From Microbispora catharanthi (GTDB lineage: Bacteria; Actinomycetota; Actinomycetes; Streptosporangiales; Streptosporangiaceae): a DNA stretch of 64,000 bases. This document shows positions 1-9,206 of this stretch, one piece after another (the first letter of the stretch is position 1; every line of letters begins with the position of its first letter). Under the pieces are notes generated by a model. That model was given only the letters and a program-made list of their open reading frames with translations, ran no database searches and was not told the origin of the DNA. The DNA lies in assembly GCF_006334915.2 (NCBI RefSeq), contig NZ_VDMA02000009.1, forward strand, positions 242,894 through 306,893, read 5' to 3'. The position numbers and the translations under genes were made by a program.

Positions 1-252
1 CCATGGCTAACGATGACGCTCGTCCCGTGTCGTCACCGGCTGTCCTGTCGCGCCGGGTACGCCCGGAATCTCCTGTTCAGGCGTTCCTCTTCGCGCACAC
101 GCCGTCTGTCGTCGTCTACGACTGTCGCTGAATCCGGCCGCCTGTTCGGCGCCGGGGAAGAAGACCGCTGGAATCGTCGCCCGCCTGCCCCTGTTCAGAG
201 CAGGTGGACGCCCACCATAACGACGACCACTGATCAAGGAGATTGAGCCGAC

Positions 253-531
253 ATGGCCATCGAGGTCCGCATTCCTACCATCCTCCGCAGCTACACCGAG
301 GGCGCCAAGGCGGTCAACGCCAAGGGATCGACCCTCGAAGAGCTGATCGGCGACCTGGAGGCGCGCCACCCCGGCCTGAAGGACCGGCTGGTGGACGAGT
401 CCGGGCTGCGCCGCTTCGTCAACGTCTACCTCAACGACGAGGACGTACGCTTCCTCGGCGGGCTCGGCACCCCCGTCGCCGACGGCGACACCGTGACCGT
501 GCTCCCGGCCGTCGCGGGCGGAGCGCGCTGA
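253..531 (+). CDS. cysO: CysO-like sulfur carrier protein (MoaD/ThiS family)
   Basis: This 92-residue ubiquitin-fold protein should carry sulfur as a C-terminal thiocarboxylate and donate it to CysM for cysteine synthesis. It closely resembles mycobacterial CysO: the segments IPTILRSYTEGAK, RRFVNVYLNDEDVRFLGG and DGDTVTVLPAVAGG are all visible. The ORF does not stop after the functional diglycine but adds Ala-Arg, so the protein must be trimmed before activation; in related systems a JAMM protease (Mec+ or QbsD type) does this. No such protease lies in the window, although it could lie upstream of base 1. The start is supported by AAGGAG at 236-241. The stop codon abuts the cysM ATG, so the two are co-translated. 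Bases 1-235 hold no ORF or motif I can defend. Confidence 0.9.
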   Translation: MAIEVRIPTILRSYTEGAKAVNAKGSTLEELIGDLEARHPGLKDRLVDESGLRRFVNVYLNDEDVRFLGGLGTPVADGDTVTVLPAVAGGAR

Positions 532-1479
<948 letters not shown>

Positions 1480-1496
1480 TCGCCGCTGAAGGCCGA

Positions 1497-1560
1497 CCGG
1501 CTCACCCCGCCCGCTCCGGCATGGGTGGGCCGGAGATCCGGTTCGGGCGGGATGAGCCGG
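1497..1560. terminator. Large interrupted hairpin between convergent genes
   Basis: The arms at 1497-1513 and 1544-1560 pair over 16 bases with one C/A mismatch (CCGGCTCA-C-CCCGCCCG against CGGGCGGG-A-TGAGCCGG). A second small hairpin, CTCCGG/CCGGAG, sits inside. It lies between the cysM stop and the stop of the opposing DUF3352 gene and is likely a bidirectional terminator. There is no U-run, as is common in actinomycetes. Confidence 0.7.
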
Positions 1561-1570
1561 AGTATGGGGA

Positions 1571-3211
1571 TCAGTTGAACACGACCCGGAGTGTGAAGCT
1601 CGAGCCGTCCTCGCCGTGGGTGCCGCTCAGGCCGACCGCCCGCAGTTTCTCGGCGTCGGCGCGCTCCTGGCCGTTCAGGCCGTCCAGGTACAGCTTCTCC
1701 AGCCGGTCGAGGTCGGCGTACACGGCGTAGGTGGCGTTCGCGGCGTCCGGGACGGCCAGGCGGAACGTCTCGCTCTCGCCGAGCGTGCCGCCGCCGCCCA
1801 GCGCGTCGGCATACTCCTGGGTGCTCGCGATCACGAACCGCCCGTCGCCCTCGGCGGTGGCGATGTCGGCGGACCTCTCCATGCCGTTCAGGTGGCCCTT
1901 GACCCGGTCCACCAGCTCGCGCGCCTTGGCGGTGTCCGTCGTGAGCACGGCGCCCACCCGAGGCTGTGCGCCGTCGAGGTCCCGCTCGTCCAGGGCGAGC
2001 GTGAGGGAGCGGCCCAGCAGCGTCGCGAGGTCGTCCGGCAGGGACAGGCCATACTGCGTCCGCGCCTCGTCGAGGGCCTGCCTGACCGTCTCGCCGCCCG
2101 AGCCGCTCGCGGTCTGTTCGATGGACGGCCACTGCTCGCGCAGCAGGTCGCCCAGGCCGGAGATCGAGGCCGCCGCGACCGTGGAGGCGGGCAGCTCGCC
2201 GATCTTCACCGGCTCGGGCCGGCCCGACGCGGCCGTCCCGCCGCGGGTGATCCCGGCCAGTTCGGCGTAGTCGCCGGAGAACCGGAGGGCGCCGGCGAAC
2301 CGCATGCCCCTGATCTGCTGCAGCACGGGCGTCGCGGCGACCTCGCTCCAGCCGGCGTCGGCGACCTTCTCCACGTCCATCCAGAACGACAGCACGCCCT
2401 GCTCGCCCAGCGCGCCGAGGTCGGCGGCGAAGCGCGGCTCGCCGGACAGCGGCGCCGCCTTGACGTACTCGTCGGCCAGCTTCTGGCTCATGGCGATGAT
2501 CGCGTACCCCTCGCGGAAGGCCAGGCCGCCCTTGCCGCCGCCGAGGCCCATCTTGGCGATGCCGGTCCGGGCCGCCGCCTCGTCCTTCACCTGTACGGCG
2601 AGCGCCCCGACGGGGTCGCCGCCGCCGTCCGCGGGGAGCACGGCGAGGCCGACGCGGTCGCCGAGCCAGGGTTCGACGTCCCTGGCGTAGTCGACCTTCG
2701 AGAGGTCCTGGTCGTCCTTCTGCAGCGCGGTGACGAGGGCCTTGCGCGGGTCGTCGCCGCCGAAGGAGTCGCGGGTGGCCGAGAACTTGCGGGCGATGCC
2801 GAACAACGCGAGCTTCTGCCCGGCCGACGGGTCGAGGTCGAGCCGGACGTAGGCCATCGCGTTCGCGGGCAGCACGTCCTGCGGTTGGGTGCCGCCGCCG
2901 CTCAGCTTCGAGGCGGCCCACACGCCGCCGCCGCCGACCACCCCGACGAGCACGGCGGCCACCAGCGCGAGGATCCAGCCGCGCCCCCGGCGGGCCCGGT
3001 CCTGAGGAGGCGCCGGCGGGCCGGGTACGGTGGCGGAGCCGATCTCCTCCGGCTCGGTCCAGGACGGCAGCCGCACGGTGTGCGCCTCGTGGGCCTCGTT
3101 CGCGGCGGTGCGGGGAACGCGATAGGCGACGGTGCGGTCGAGGTCGGGTTCGTCACCCGGCTGCCAGGGGCTCGGGGTGTGCGGGGAGGTGTCGGGGGAC
3201 ATGGGGCTCAC
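1571..3211 (-). CDS. DUF3352 family single-pass membrane protein
   Basis: A 546-residue protein of unknown function. It has an acidic, proline-rich cytoplasmic N-terminus (about residues 1-75), one membrane helix (about 80-100, WILALVAAVLVGVVGGGGVW), and then a long extracytoplasmic domain. That domain begins with DVLPANAMAYVRLDLDPSAG, typical of DUF3352, and ends ...SSFTLRVVFN. There are no catalytic motifs I recognise. The frame opens with GTG at 3211; an in-frame ATG at 3202 is an alternative, and neither has a clear Shine-Dalgarno sequence. It is monocistronic and convergent with cysM. Confidence 0.85.
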   Translation of the reverse strand: MSPMSPDTSPHTPSPWQPGDEPDLDRTVAYRVPRTAANEAHEAHTVRLPSWTEPEEIGSATVPGPPAPPQDRARRGRGWILALVAAVLVGVVGGGGVWAASKLSGGGTQPQDVLPANAMAYVRLDLDPSAGQKLALFGIARKFSATRDSFGGDDPRKALVTALQKDDQDLSKVDYARDVEPWLGDRVGLAVLPADGGGDPVGALAVQVKDEAAARTGIAKMGLGGGKGGLAFREGYAIIAMSQKLADEYVKAAPLSGEPRFAADLGALGEQGVLSFWMDVEKVADAGWSEVAATPVLQQIRGMRFAGALRFSGDYAELAGITRGGTAASGRPEPVKIGELPASTVAAASISGLGDLLREQWPSIEQTASGSGGETVRQALDEARTQYGLSLPDDLATLLGRSLTLALDERDLDGAQPRVGAVLTTDTAKARELVDRVKGHLNGMERSADIATAEGDGRFVIASTQEYADALGGGGTLGESETFRLAVPDAANATYAVYADLDRLEKLYLDGLNGQERADAEKLRAVGLSGTHGEDGSSFTLRVVFN

Positions 3212-3279
3212 TCACATGCGTCGTCGTCAGGTACGCCGCGACGCTAGGCCCGGCCGGTAGCGACGCGCTTGCAGCCCGC

Positions 3280-3360
3280 TTGACCGCGAGCCCGGTGCCC
3301 CCCGGAGAAAGCCCGGTGCCGGCCCAGTGAAAGCCCAGTGAAAGCCCGGCGCAGGGCCGG
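3280..3360 (+). repeat. Short direct repeats upstream of the thioesterase gene
   Basis: The intergenic stretch contains three degenerate copies of the unit GAAAGCCCGGTG (also seen as GAAAGCCCAGTG and GAAAGCCCGGCG), together with additional GCCCGGTGCC blocks. The region separates two divergent genes (starts at 3211 and 3451). I do not recognise a known operator. A possible -10 element TAGAGT lies at 3406-3411. Confidence 0.5.
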
Positions 3361-3450
3361 TGCCGACCCCACGAGCCCACGGCGCGGTCCGCCGGGGCGC
3401 CACGCTAGAGTAATGAGCAGAACAATATTCGGTAGAGCGGCGAGGGGCGC

Positions 3451-4245
3451 ATGACCAAGTTCGACGAGGCGACGCAGGCCATCCGGGTCGACGACACCAC
3501 TTATGACGTGTGTCTCGACGACGGGTACTCCATCGGAGGGCCGCTGAACGGCGGATACCTCATGGCCGCGATGCTGCGCGCCGTGGTGGACGCCTCGCCG
3601 CACGCGCACCCCGTCTCCACGAGCGCCCAGTTCCTGCGGGTGGCCCGGCCCGGCCCGGCCCGGGTGCTGCTCGAGCCGCTCAAGACGGGCCGTACGGCGG
3701 CGATGAGCCGGGCGCGGCTCGTCCAGGACGGCGAGTCGTTCATCGAGATGCTCGTCACGACCGCGACGCTGGACGGGGAGGCGGCCCCCGACTGGGCGGA
3801 CGGCCCCTCCGCCGCCATGCCGGACCTCGCGGACTGCGTGCGCCTGCCCCAACCCAAGCCCCAGTCGAACATGAACTTCAGCGCCCAGATGGAGCTCGCG
3901 TTCGACCCGCCCACGATCGGCTGGCTCACCGGCGCGCCGACCGGACGGCCCGAGTCGCGGGCGTACTTCCGGCTGGCCGAGCCGCAGGACCCCGACCCGT
4001 ACGTGCTGGCGCTCGCGGTGGACGCGCTGCCGCCGGTCGTGTTCTCGGCGGGGGCGCGGGGATGGGCCCCGACGGTGGAGCTGACCTGGCACCTGCGGGC
4101 CCTGCCCGCGCCGGGGTGGCTGACCCTGATCGGCGGCGGACGGCTGATCAGCGACGGCTGGTTCGACGAGGAGGTCGAGGTGTGGGACTCGGCGGGCCGG
4201 CTGGTCGCCCAGTCCCGCCAGATCGCGCGTCTGGGCCGCGGCTGA
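3451..4245 (+). CDS. Double-hotdog acyl-CoA thioesterase family protein
   Basis: A 264-residue protein that looks like two hotdog folds in one chain, as in TesB-like acyl-CoA thioesterases. The first half contains GGPLNGGYLMAAMLRA, the glycine-rich stretch before the central helix. The second half ends in the conserved strand pair DEEVEVWDSAGRLVAQSRQ. It should hydrolyse acyl-CoA esters in the cytoplasm, but the substrate cannot be inferred. ATG at 3451 is preceded by GAGGGG with a good spacing. It is monocistronic, with about 130 bp to murI. Confidence 0.8.
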   Translation: MTKFDEATQAIRVDDTTYDVCLDDGYSIGGPLNGGYLMAAMLRAVVDASPHAHPVSTSAQFLRVARPGPARVLLEPLKTGRTAAMSRARLVQDGESFIEMLVTTATLDGEAAPDWADGPSAAMPDLADCVRLPQPKPQSNMNFSAQMELAFDPPTIGWLTGAPTGRPESRAYFRLAEPQDPDPYVLALAVDALPPVVFSAGARGWAPTVELTWHLRALPAPGWLTLIGGGRLISDGWFDEEVEVWDSAGRLVAQSRQIARLGRG

Positions 4246-4266
4246 GCTGGGTTCACTCCAGCGGGC

Positions 4267-4313
4267 TGTTCGATCGCCGCGCCTTCGGCACGCGTTGTTC
4301 GATCGCCGCGCCT
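4267..4313 (+). repeat. Perfect 18-bp direct repeat upstream of murI
   Basis: The sequence TGTTCGATCGCCGCGCCT occurs at 4267-4284 and again at 4296-4313, a 29-bp period. The pair lies between the thioesterase stop and the murI promoter region. It could be a regulator site or a local duplication. Confidence 0.65.
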
Positions 4314-4372
4314 GCCCGCCGCCCGGCGCGCGGTGTGAGCATTCTTACCGTCAGCGGCGGGGATCAGTCCCC

Positions 4373-4378
4373 TAACCT
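4373..4378 (+). promoter_or_regulatory. Candidate -10 element of a leaderless murI transcript
   Basis: TAACCT ends 8 bases before the GTG at 4387, the spacing expected when transcription starts at or next to the start codon. No good -35 hexamer is visible. This favours GTG 4387 over TTG 4378 as the murI start. Confidence 0.4.
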
Positions 4379-4386
4379 TGGGAAGC

Positions 4387-5223
4387 GTGCCGGAGGACAA
4401 CACCAGGGCGATCGGGATCTTTGACAGCGGGGTGGGCGGCCTGACCGTCGCCCGGGCGATCATCGACCAGCTGCCCCACGAATCGATCTTCTACGTGGCC
4501 GACACGGCCAACCAGCCCTACGGGCCCAAGAGGATCGCCGAGCTCCGCGCGTACGCGCTGGAGGTCATGGACCACCTGGTCGAGCACGACGTGAAGATGC
4601 TGGTCATCGCGTGCAACAGCGCGAGCTCGGCCGTGCTCAGGGACGCCAGGGAGCGCTACGACGTCCCGGTCGTCGAGGTGATCCAGCCCGCCACCCGGCG
4701 GGCCGTGCGCGCCACGAGGAACGGCAGGGTCGGCGTGATCGCCACGCGGGCCACCATCGAGTCGATGGCCTATCACGACGCCTTCGCCGCCGCCCCCGAC
4801 GTGGAACTGGTCGCGGTGGCCGCCCCCCTGCTCGTGGAGTTCGTCGAACGGGGCGAGACGATGAGCGAGGAGCTCATCGAGGTGGTCAGGGGCTACCTCA
4901 AGCCGGTCCAGGACGCGGGCTGCGACACGCTCATCCTCGGCTGCACGCACTACCCGCTGCTCACCGGCGCCCTGTCGTACGTCGCCGGGGACGGGGTCAC
5001 GCTGGTGTCCAGCGCCGAGGAGACGGCCAAGGACGTCTACCGCATCCTGCACGACCGCGGGCTGTCCAACGGCGCGGGCGAGCCGAGGCACCGCTTCCGG
5101 GCGACCGGCGACACCGAGCTGTTCGAACGGCTCGGGCAGCGCTTCCTCGGTCCCGAGCTCCAGTCGGTGGAGCGGACCGCCTCCGGCATCGGCGACGTCA
5201 GCGGCGTAGGGAGTTCGCGATGA
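4387..5223 (+). CDS. murI: Glutamate racemase
   Basis: Converts L-glutamate to D-glutamate for peptidoglycan. From GTG 4387 the protein has 278 residues. D13 lies in FDSGVGGL, the first catalytic cysteine is C76 in IACNSASS, and the second is C186 in LGCTHYP with H188 next to it; all expected residues are present. The upstream TTG at 4378 would overlap the likely -10 element, so I prefer the GTG. Its stop overlaps the next ATG (ATGA at 5220-5223), giving a coupled murI / metallo-hydrolase / rph / rdgB cluster conserved in actinomycetes. Confidence 0.93.
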   Translation: MPEDNTRAIGIFDSGVGGLTVARAIIDQLPHESIFYVADTANQPYGPKRIAELRAYALEVMDHLVEHDVKMLVIACNSASSAVLRDARERYDVPVVEVIQPATRRAVRATRNGRVGVIATRATIESMAYHDAFAAAPDVELVAVAAPLLVEFVERGETMSEELIEVVRGYLKPVQDAGCDTLILGCTHYPLLTGALSYVAGDGVTLVSSAEETAKDVYRILHDRGLSNGAGEPRHRFRATGDTELFERLGQRFLGPELQSVERTASGIGDVSGVGSSR

Positions 5224-5972
5224 AGTTGACGATCATCGGGTGCTCGGGCAGCTTCCCCGGCCCCGACAGCCCGTCCTCCTGCTACCTGCTGGAGGCCGAG
5301 GGCTTCCGGCTGCTGCTCGACTTCGGCAACGGTTCGCTGGGTGCGCTGCAGCGGCACGCCGGGCTCTACGACGTCGACGCCATCCTCCTGTCCCACCTGC
5401 ACGCCGACCACTGCCTCGACCTGTGCGCCTACCACGTCGTGCGCACCTACACCCCCGACGGCCCGCTGCCGAAGCTGCCCGTCCACGCCCCCGCCGGCGC
5501 CTCCAAGCGGCTCAACGCGGCGTACGCGATGCCGGACGAGCCCGTCCTGGAGAACTCCTTCGACTTCGTACGGCTGTCGCCCGGCACCCGGCACGTCGGC
5601 CCGTTCGAGGTGACGGCCGCCCCGATGAACCACCCGGTGGAGACCTACGGCTTCCGCGTCACCCACCAGGGCCGTTCCGTCGCGTACTCGGCGGACACCG
5701 GCGAGTCGGCCGAGCTGGTCAAGCTCGCCCACGAGGCCGACGTGCTGCTGTGCGAGGCGTCCTTCCTCGACGAGCCCGGCCTGACCCCCGGCCTGCACCT
5801 GAGCGGCAGGCAGGCGGCCGAGCACGCCGCCCGCGCCGAGGCCGGCGCGCTCGTCCTCACCCATCTCGTCCCCTGGTACGACAAGTCCCGCATCCTGGAG
5901 GACGCCTCGCGCGGCGGCTTCGCCGGCCCGATGGAGTTGGCGCGGAGCGGGGCCGTGTATGACCTAGGGTGA
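5220..5972 (+). CDS. MBL-fold metal-dependent hydrolase (RNase Z-like subgroup)
   Basis: A 250-residue metallo-beta-lactamase-fold hydrolase. It begins [20 protein letters not shown] and has the metal-binding motif [10 protein letters not shown] near residues 59-68, further histidines at NHPVETYGF, an aspartate in YSADTGES, and a late histidine in LVLTHLVPW. The fold suggests a nuclease or phosphodiesterase, and the position between murI and rph is conserved in actinomycetes, hinting at an RNA-processing role. The substrate is unproven. The ATG overlaps the murI stop. Confidence 0.85.
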   Translation: MKLTIIGCSGSFPGPDSPSSCYLLEAEGFRLLLDFGNGSLGALQRHAGLYDVDAILLSHLHADHCLDLCAYHVVRTYTPDGPLPKLPVHAPAGASKRLNAAYAMPDEPVLENSFDFVRLSPGTRHVGPFEVTAAPMNHPVETYGFRVTHQGRSVAYSADTGESAELVKLAHEADVLLCEASFLDEPGLTPGLHLSGRQAAEHAARAEAGALVLTHLVPWYDKSRILEDASRGGFAGPMELARSGAVYDLG

Positions 5973-5977
5973 CCCGT

Positions 5978-6694
<717 letters not shown>

Positions 6695-6713
6695 TCCACG
6701 GGAGAACGACAGC

Positions 6714-7316
6714 ATGAACAAGGTGGTTCTGGCCACCCGGAACGCCGGGAAGATCGTCGAACTGCGCCGGATCCTCGCCGACGCCGGTGTGCCGGTCGAA
6801 CTCGTCGGCCTGGAAGCGTTCCCGCACATCGGCGACGTGGCGGAGACCGGCCTCACGTTCGCGGAGAACGCGCTGCTCAAGGCGCACGCGGTCGCCTCGC
6901 AGAGCGGCCTGCCCGCGATCGCCGACGACTCCGGCCTGTGCGTCGAGGCGCTGAACGGCATGCCGGGCATCTTCTCCGCCCGCTGGTCGGGCCGCCACGG
7001 CGACGACGACGCCAACCTCGACCTGCTGCTCGCGCAGATCGCCGACGTGCCGGACGGCCGCCGTCAGGCCCACTTCGCCTGCACGGCCGCGCTCGCGCTG
7101 CCGACGGGGGAGGAGCACGTGGTGGAGGGGGCCGTGCACGGCCACCTCATCCGCGAACGGCGCGGCACCGGCGGCTTCGGCTACGACCCGATCTTCGTGC
7201 CGGACGGCGAGACCCGCACGACGTCCGAGATGTCGGCCGAGGAGAAGAACGCGATCAGCCACCGGGGCAAGGCGTTCCGGGCGATCGCCCCGGTGATCGC
7301 CGAGGTCGTCTCGTAA
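6714..7316 (+). CDS. rdgB: RdgB/HAM1-type non-canonical purine NTP pyrophosphatase
   Basis: A 200-residue enzyme that removes dITP, XTP and ITP from nucleotide pools. The N-terminal KVVLATRNAGKIVELRRIL is the nucleotide-binding signature, and ADDSGLCVEALNG, SARWSG, GTGGFGYDPIF and ISHRGKAFRA follow in family order. The start ATG has GGGAGA upstream. It is the last gene of the murI cluster, and about 50 bp separate it from the next promoter. Confidence 0.95.
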   Translation: MNKVVLATRNAGKIVELRRILADAGVPVELVGLEAFPHIGDVAETGLTFAENALLKAHAVASQSGLPAIADDSGLCVEALNGMPGIFSARWSGRHGDDDANLDLLLAQIADVPDGRRQAHFACTAALALPTGEEHVVEGAVHGHLIRERRGTGGFGYDPIFVPDGETRTTSEMSAEEKNAISHRGKAFRAIAPVIAEVVS

Positions 7317-7350
7317 TACCGCCGTAAGACCGCCGGCGGCCGGGCGGGCG

Positions 7351-7356
7351 TAGCGT
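7351..7356 (+). promoter_or_regulatory. Candidate -10 element for a leaderless message
   Basis: TAGCGT ends 8 bases before the GTG at 7364, the same geometry as at murI. This suggests transcription begins at the start codon. GGAAG abuts the GTG too closely to be an effective ribosome-binding site, which agrees with a leaderless message. Confidence 0.4.
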
Positions 7357-7363
7357 TCGGAAG

Positions 7364-9112
7364 GTGAACGCAGCAGGCACCCGCATGCCCGCCTGGGCGG
7401 CCGCGCTGACCGGCCTCGTCGCCGGCGCGGTGGCGCTCGGGGCGGCCCAGATCGTCGCCGGTCTGATCGATCCCGGCGCCGCGCCGGTCGTCGCCGTGGG
7501 CGGCGCGGTGGTCGACGCCACGCCCGCCGGCCTCAAGGAATGGGCGATCCGCACCTTCGGCTCCAACGACAAGCCGGTCCTGCTCGGCGGCATCGTCGTC
7601 GTGCTCGCACTCGTCGCCGCCGGTCTCGGCCTGCTCGCCCGCCGCCGGGCGGCGTACGGCACGCTGGGACTGGCCCTGTTCGGCCTCGTCGGCGCCGCCG
7701 CTGCGCTGTCCCGTCCGGACGCCGGGGTGGCGCACGTCCTGCCCTCGATCGCGGGCGCCGCGGCCGGCGCCTGGACCCTGTCGCGCCTGACGCGCCGCGC
7801 CATGGGCAGTGGCGAGGAAGAGTACGTGGCCGCCAGCCGGGCCGCCGACCAGGGCATGGGCGACACGGTCCTGACGGCGCCCGCGCCGGCAGGATCGTCG
7901 TCGGCTGAGCGCACGAGAGCCGCGAGCCTGCGGGAGGAGAGCCGTGCGGCGGAGCCCGGCCCCGCCCTGCCGGCCGTCATGCGGGCGGGCACGGGGCCAG
8001 GCGCGGGGCCGGGCGCGGGATCGGACTCCGCGCCGCACGCCTTCGACCGGCGCAGGCTTCTGACCGGGGCGGCCGCGGGGGTCGCGGTGGCGGGCGCCGC
8101 CGGTCTCGGCGGATGGCTGCTGTCGGGCACCAAGGACGCCGAACTGGCCCGGCGCGGCGTGGCCAGGTTGCTGCCGCGCGCGGCGCGCCCGGCCGCGCCG
8201 ATCCCCGCCGGGGCGGACCTGCGGATTCCCGGCCTCGCGCCGTTCGTCACGCCCAACGCGGAGTTCTACCGTGTGGACACCGCCCTCGTCGTGCCGTCGG
8301 TGGACCCGGCCCGCTGGACGTTGAAGATCCACGGGCTGGTGGACAGGCCGGTCGAGGTGACCTTCGCCGATCTGCTCAAACGCCCCCTGACGGAGGCGGA
8401 CGTCACGCTGACCTGCGTGTCCAACGACGTCGGCGGGCCGTACGCCGGCAACGCCCGCTGGCTCGGCGCCCGGCTCGCCGACGTGCTGCGCGAGGCCGGG
8501 ATCCGCAGCGAGGCCGACATGCTGCTCAGCGTCTCCGAGGACGGCTGGACCTGCGGCACACCGGTCGACGTGGTCATGGACGGCCGCGACGCGCTGCTCG
8601 CCGTCGCCATGAACGGCGAGGTGCTCCCGGAGGCCCACGGCTTCCCGGTCCGACAGGTCGTGCCCGGACTGTACGGGTACGTATCGGCGACGAAGTGGGT
8701 CACCGAGATCAGGGTCACCCGGTTCGACCGGGAAGAGGCCTACTGGACGCCGCGCGGCTGGGCCCCCCGGGGCCCGATCAAGACCCAGTCCAGGATCGAC
8801 CTGCCCCGAGACGGGGACGAGGTCACGGCGGGCCGTACGACCGTGGCGGGCGTCGCCTGGGCACAGCACCGCGGCGTCGACGCGGTCGAGGTGCAGGCGG
8901 ACGGCGGCGCGTGGCGGCAGGCGAGGCTCGCCGACGTGCCCGGCCCCGACACCTGGCGGCAGTGGTCGCTCGACCTGGACCTGACGCCGGGCCGGCACAC
9001 GATCTCCGTGCGAGCCACCGACGCGACCGGTTACACCCAGACCGCGGACGAGGTCCCGCCCGCCCCCGACGGCGCCACCGGCCACCACACCGTCACCGTC
9101 ACGGCCCGCTGA
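7364..9112 (+). CDS. Membrane-bound molybdopterin-dependent oxidoreductase (sulfite oxidase type)
   Basis: A 582-residue protein. About residues 8-145 contain several membrane helices (AAALTGLVAGAVALGAAQIV; LLGGIVVVLALVAAGLGLLA; LGLALFGLVGAAAALS). A cytoplasmic linker rich in A, G and P follows, then another hydrophobic segment after DRRRLLTGAAAGVAVAGAAG. The rest is a sulfite-oxidase-fold molybdopterin domain with the Moco-ligand cysteine C351 in LTCVSNDVGG, followed by a C-terminal Ig-like dimerisation domain (from about 470). Such proteins are anchored outside the membrane; the electron donor is unknown. No haem partner is adjacent. Confidence 0.88.
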   Translation: MNAAGTRMPAWAAALTGLVAGAVALGAAQIVAGLIDPGAAPVVAVGGAVVDATPAGLKEWAIRTFGSNDKPVLLGGIVVVLALVAAGLGLLARRRAAYGTLGLALFGLVGAAAALSRPDAGVAHVLPSIAGAAAGAWTLSRLTRRAMGSGEEEYVAASRAADQGMGDTVLTAPAPAGSSSAERTRAASLREESRAAEPGPALPAVMRAGTGPGAGPGAGSDSAPHAFDRRRLLTGAAAGVAVAGAAGLGGWLLSGTKDAELARRGVARLLPRAARPAAPIPAGADLRIPGLAPFVTPNAEFYRVDTALVVPSVDPARWTLKIHGLVDRPVEVTFADLLKRPLTEADVTLTCVSNDVGGPYAGNARWLGARLADVLREAGIRSEADMLLSVSEDGWTCGTPVDVVMDGRDALLAVAMNGEVLPEAHGFPVRQVVPGLYGYVSATKWVTEIRVTRFDREEAYWTPRGWAPRGPIKTQSRIDLPRDGDEVTAGRTTVAGVAWAQHRGVDAVEVQADGGAWRQARLADVPGPDTWRQWSLDLDLTPGRHTISVRATDATGYTQTADEVPPAPDGATGHHTVTVTAR

Positions 9113-9206
9113 CCGTCCCCCGCGCGGTCTCCCGATCGAGAGCCGGGTCTGGAGTTGGGAAAACCCGCCGTGCCCCGGACGGCCCGCCTCTACCATCGGC
9201 ACCCTG

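Noticed and set aside
13..246. 77-codon frame before cysO
   Set aside because: Basic, Ser/Thr/Arg-rich composition and no motif or ribosome-binding site; it looks noncoding.
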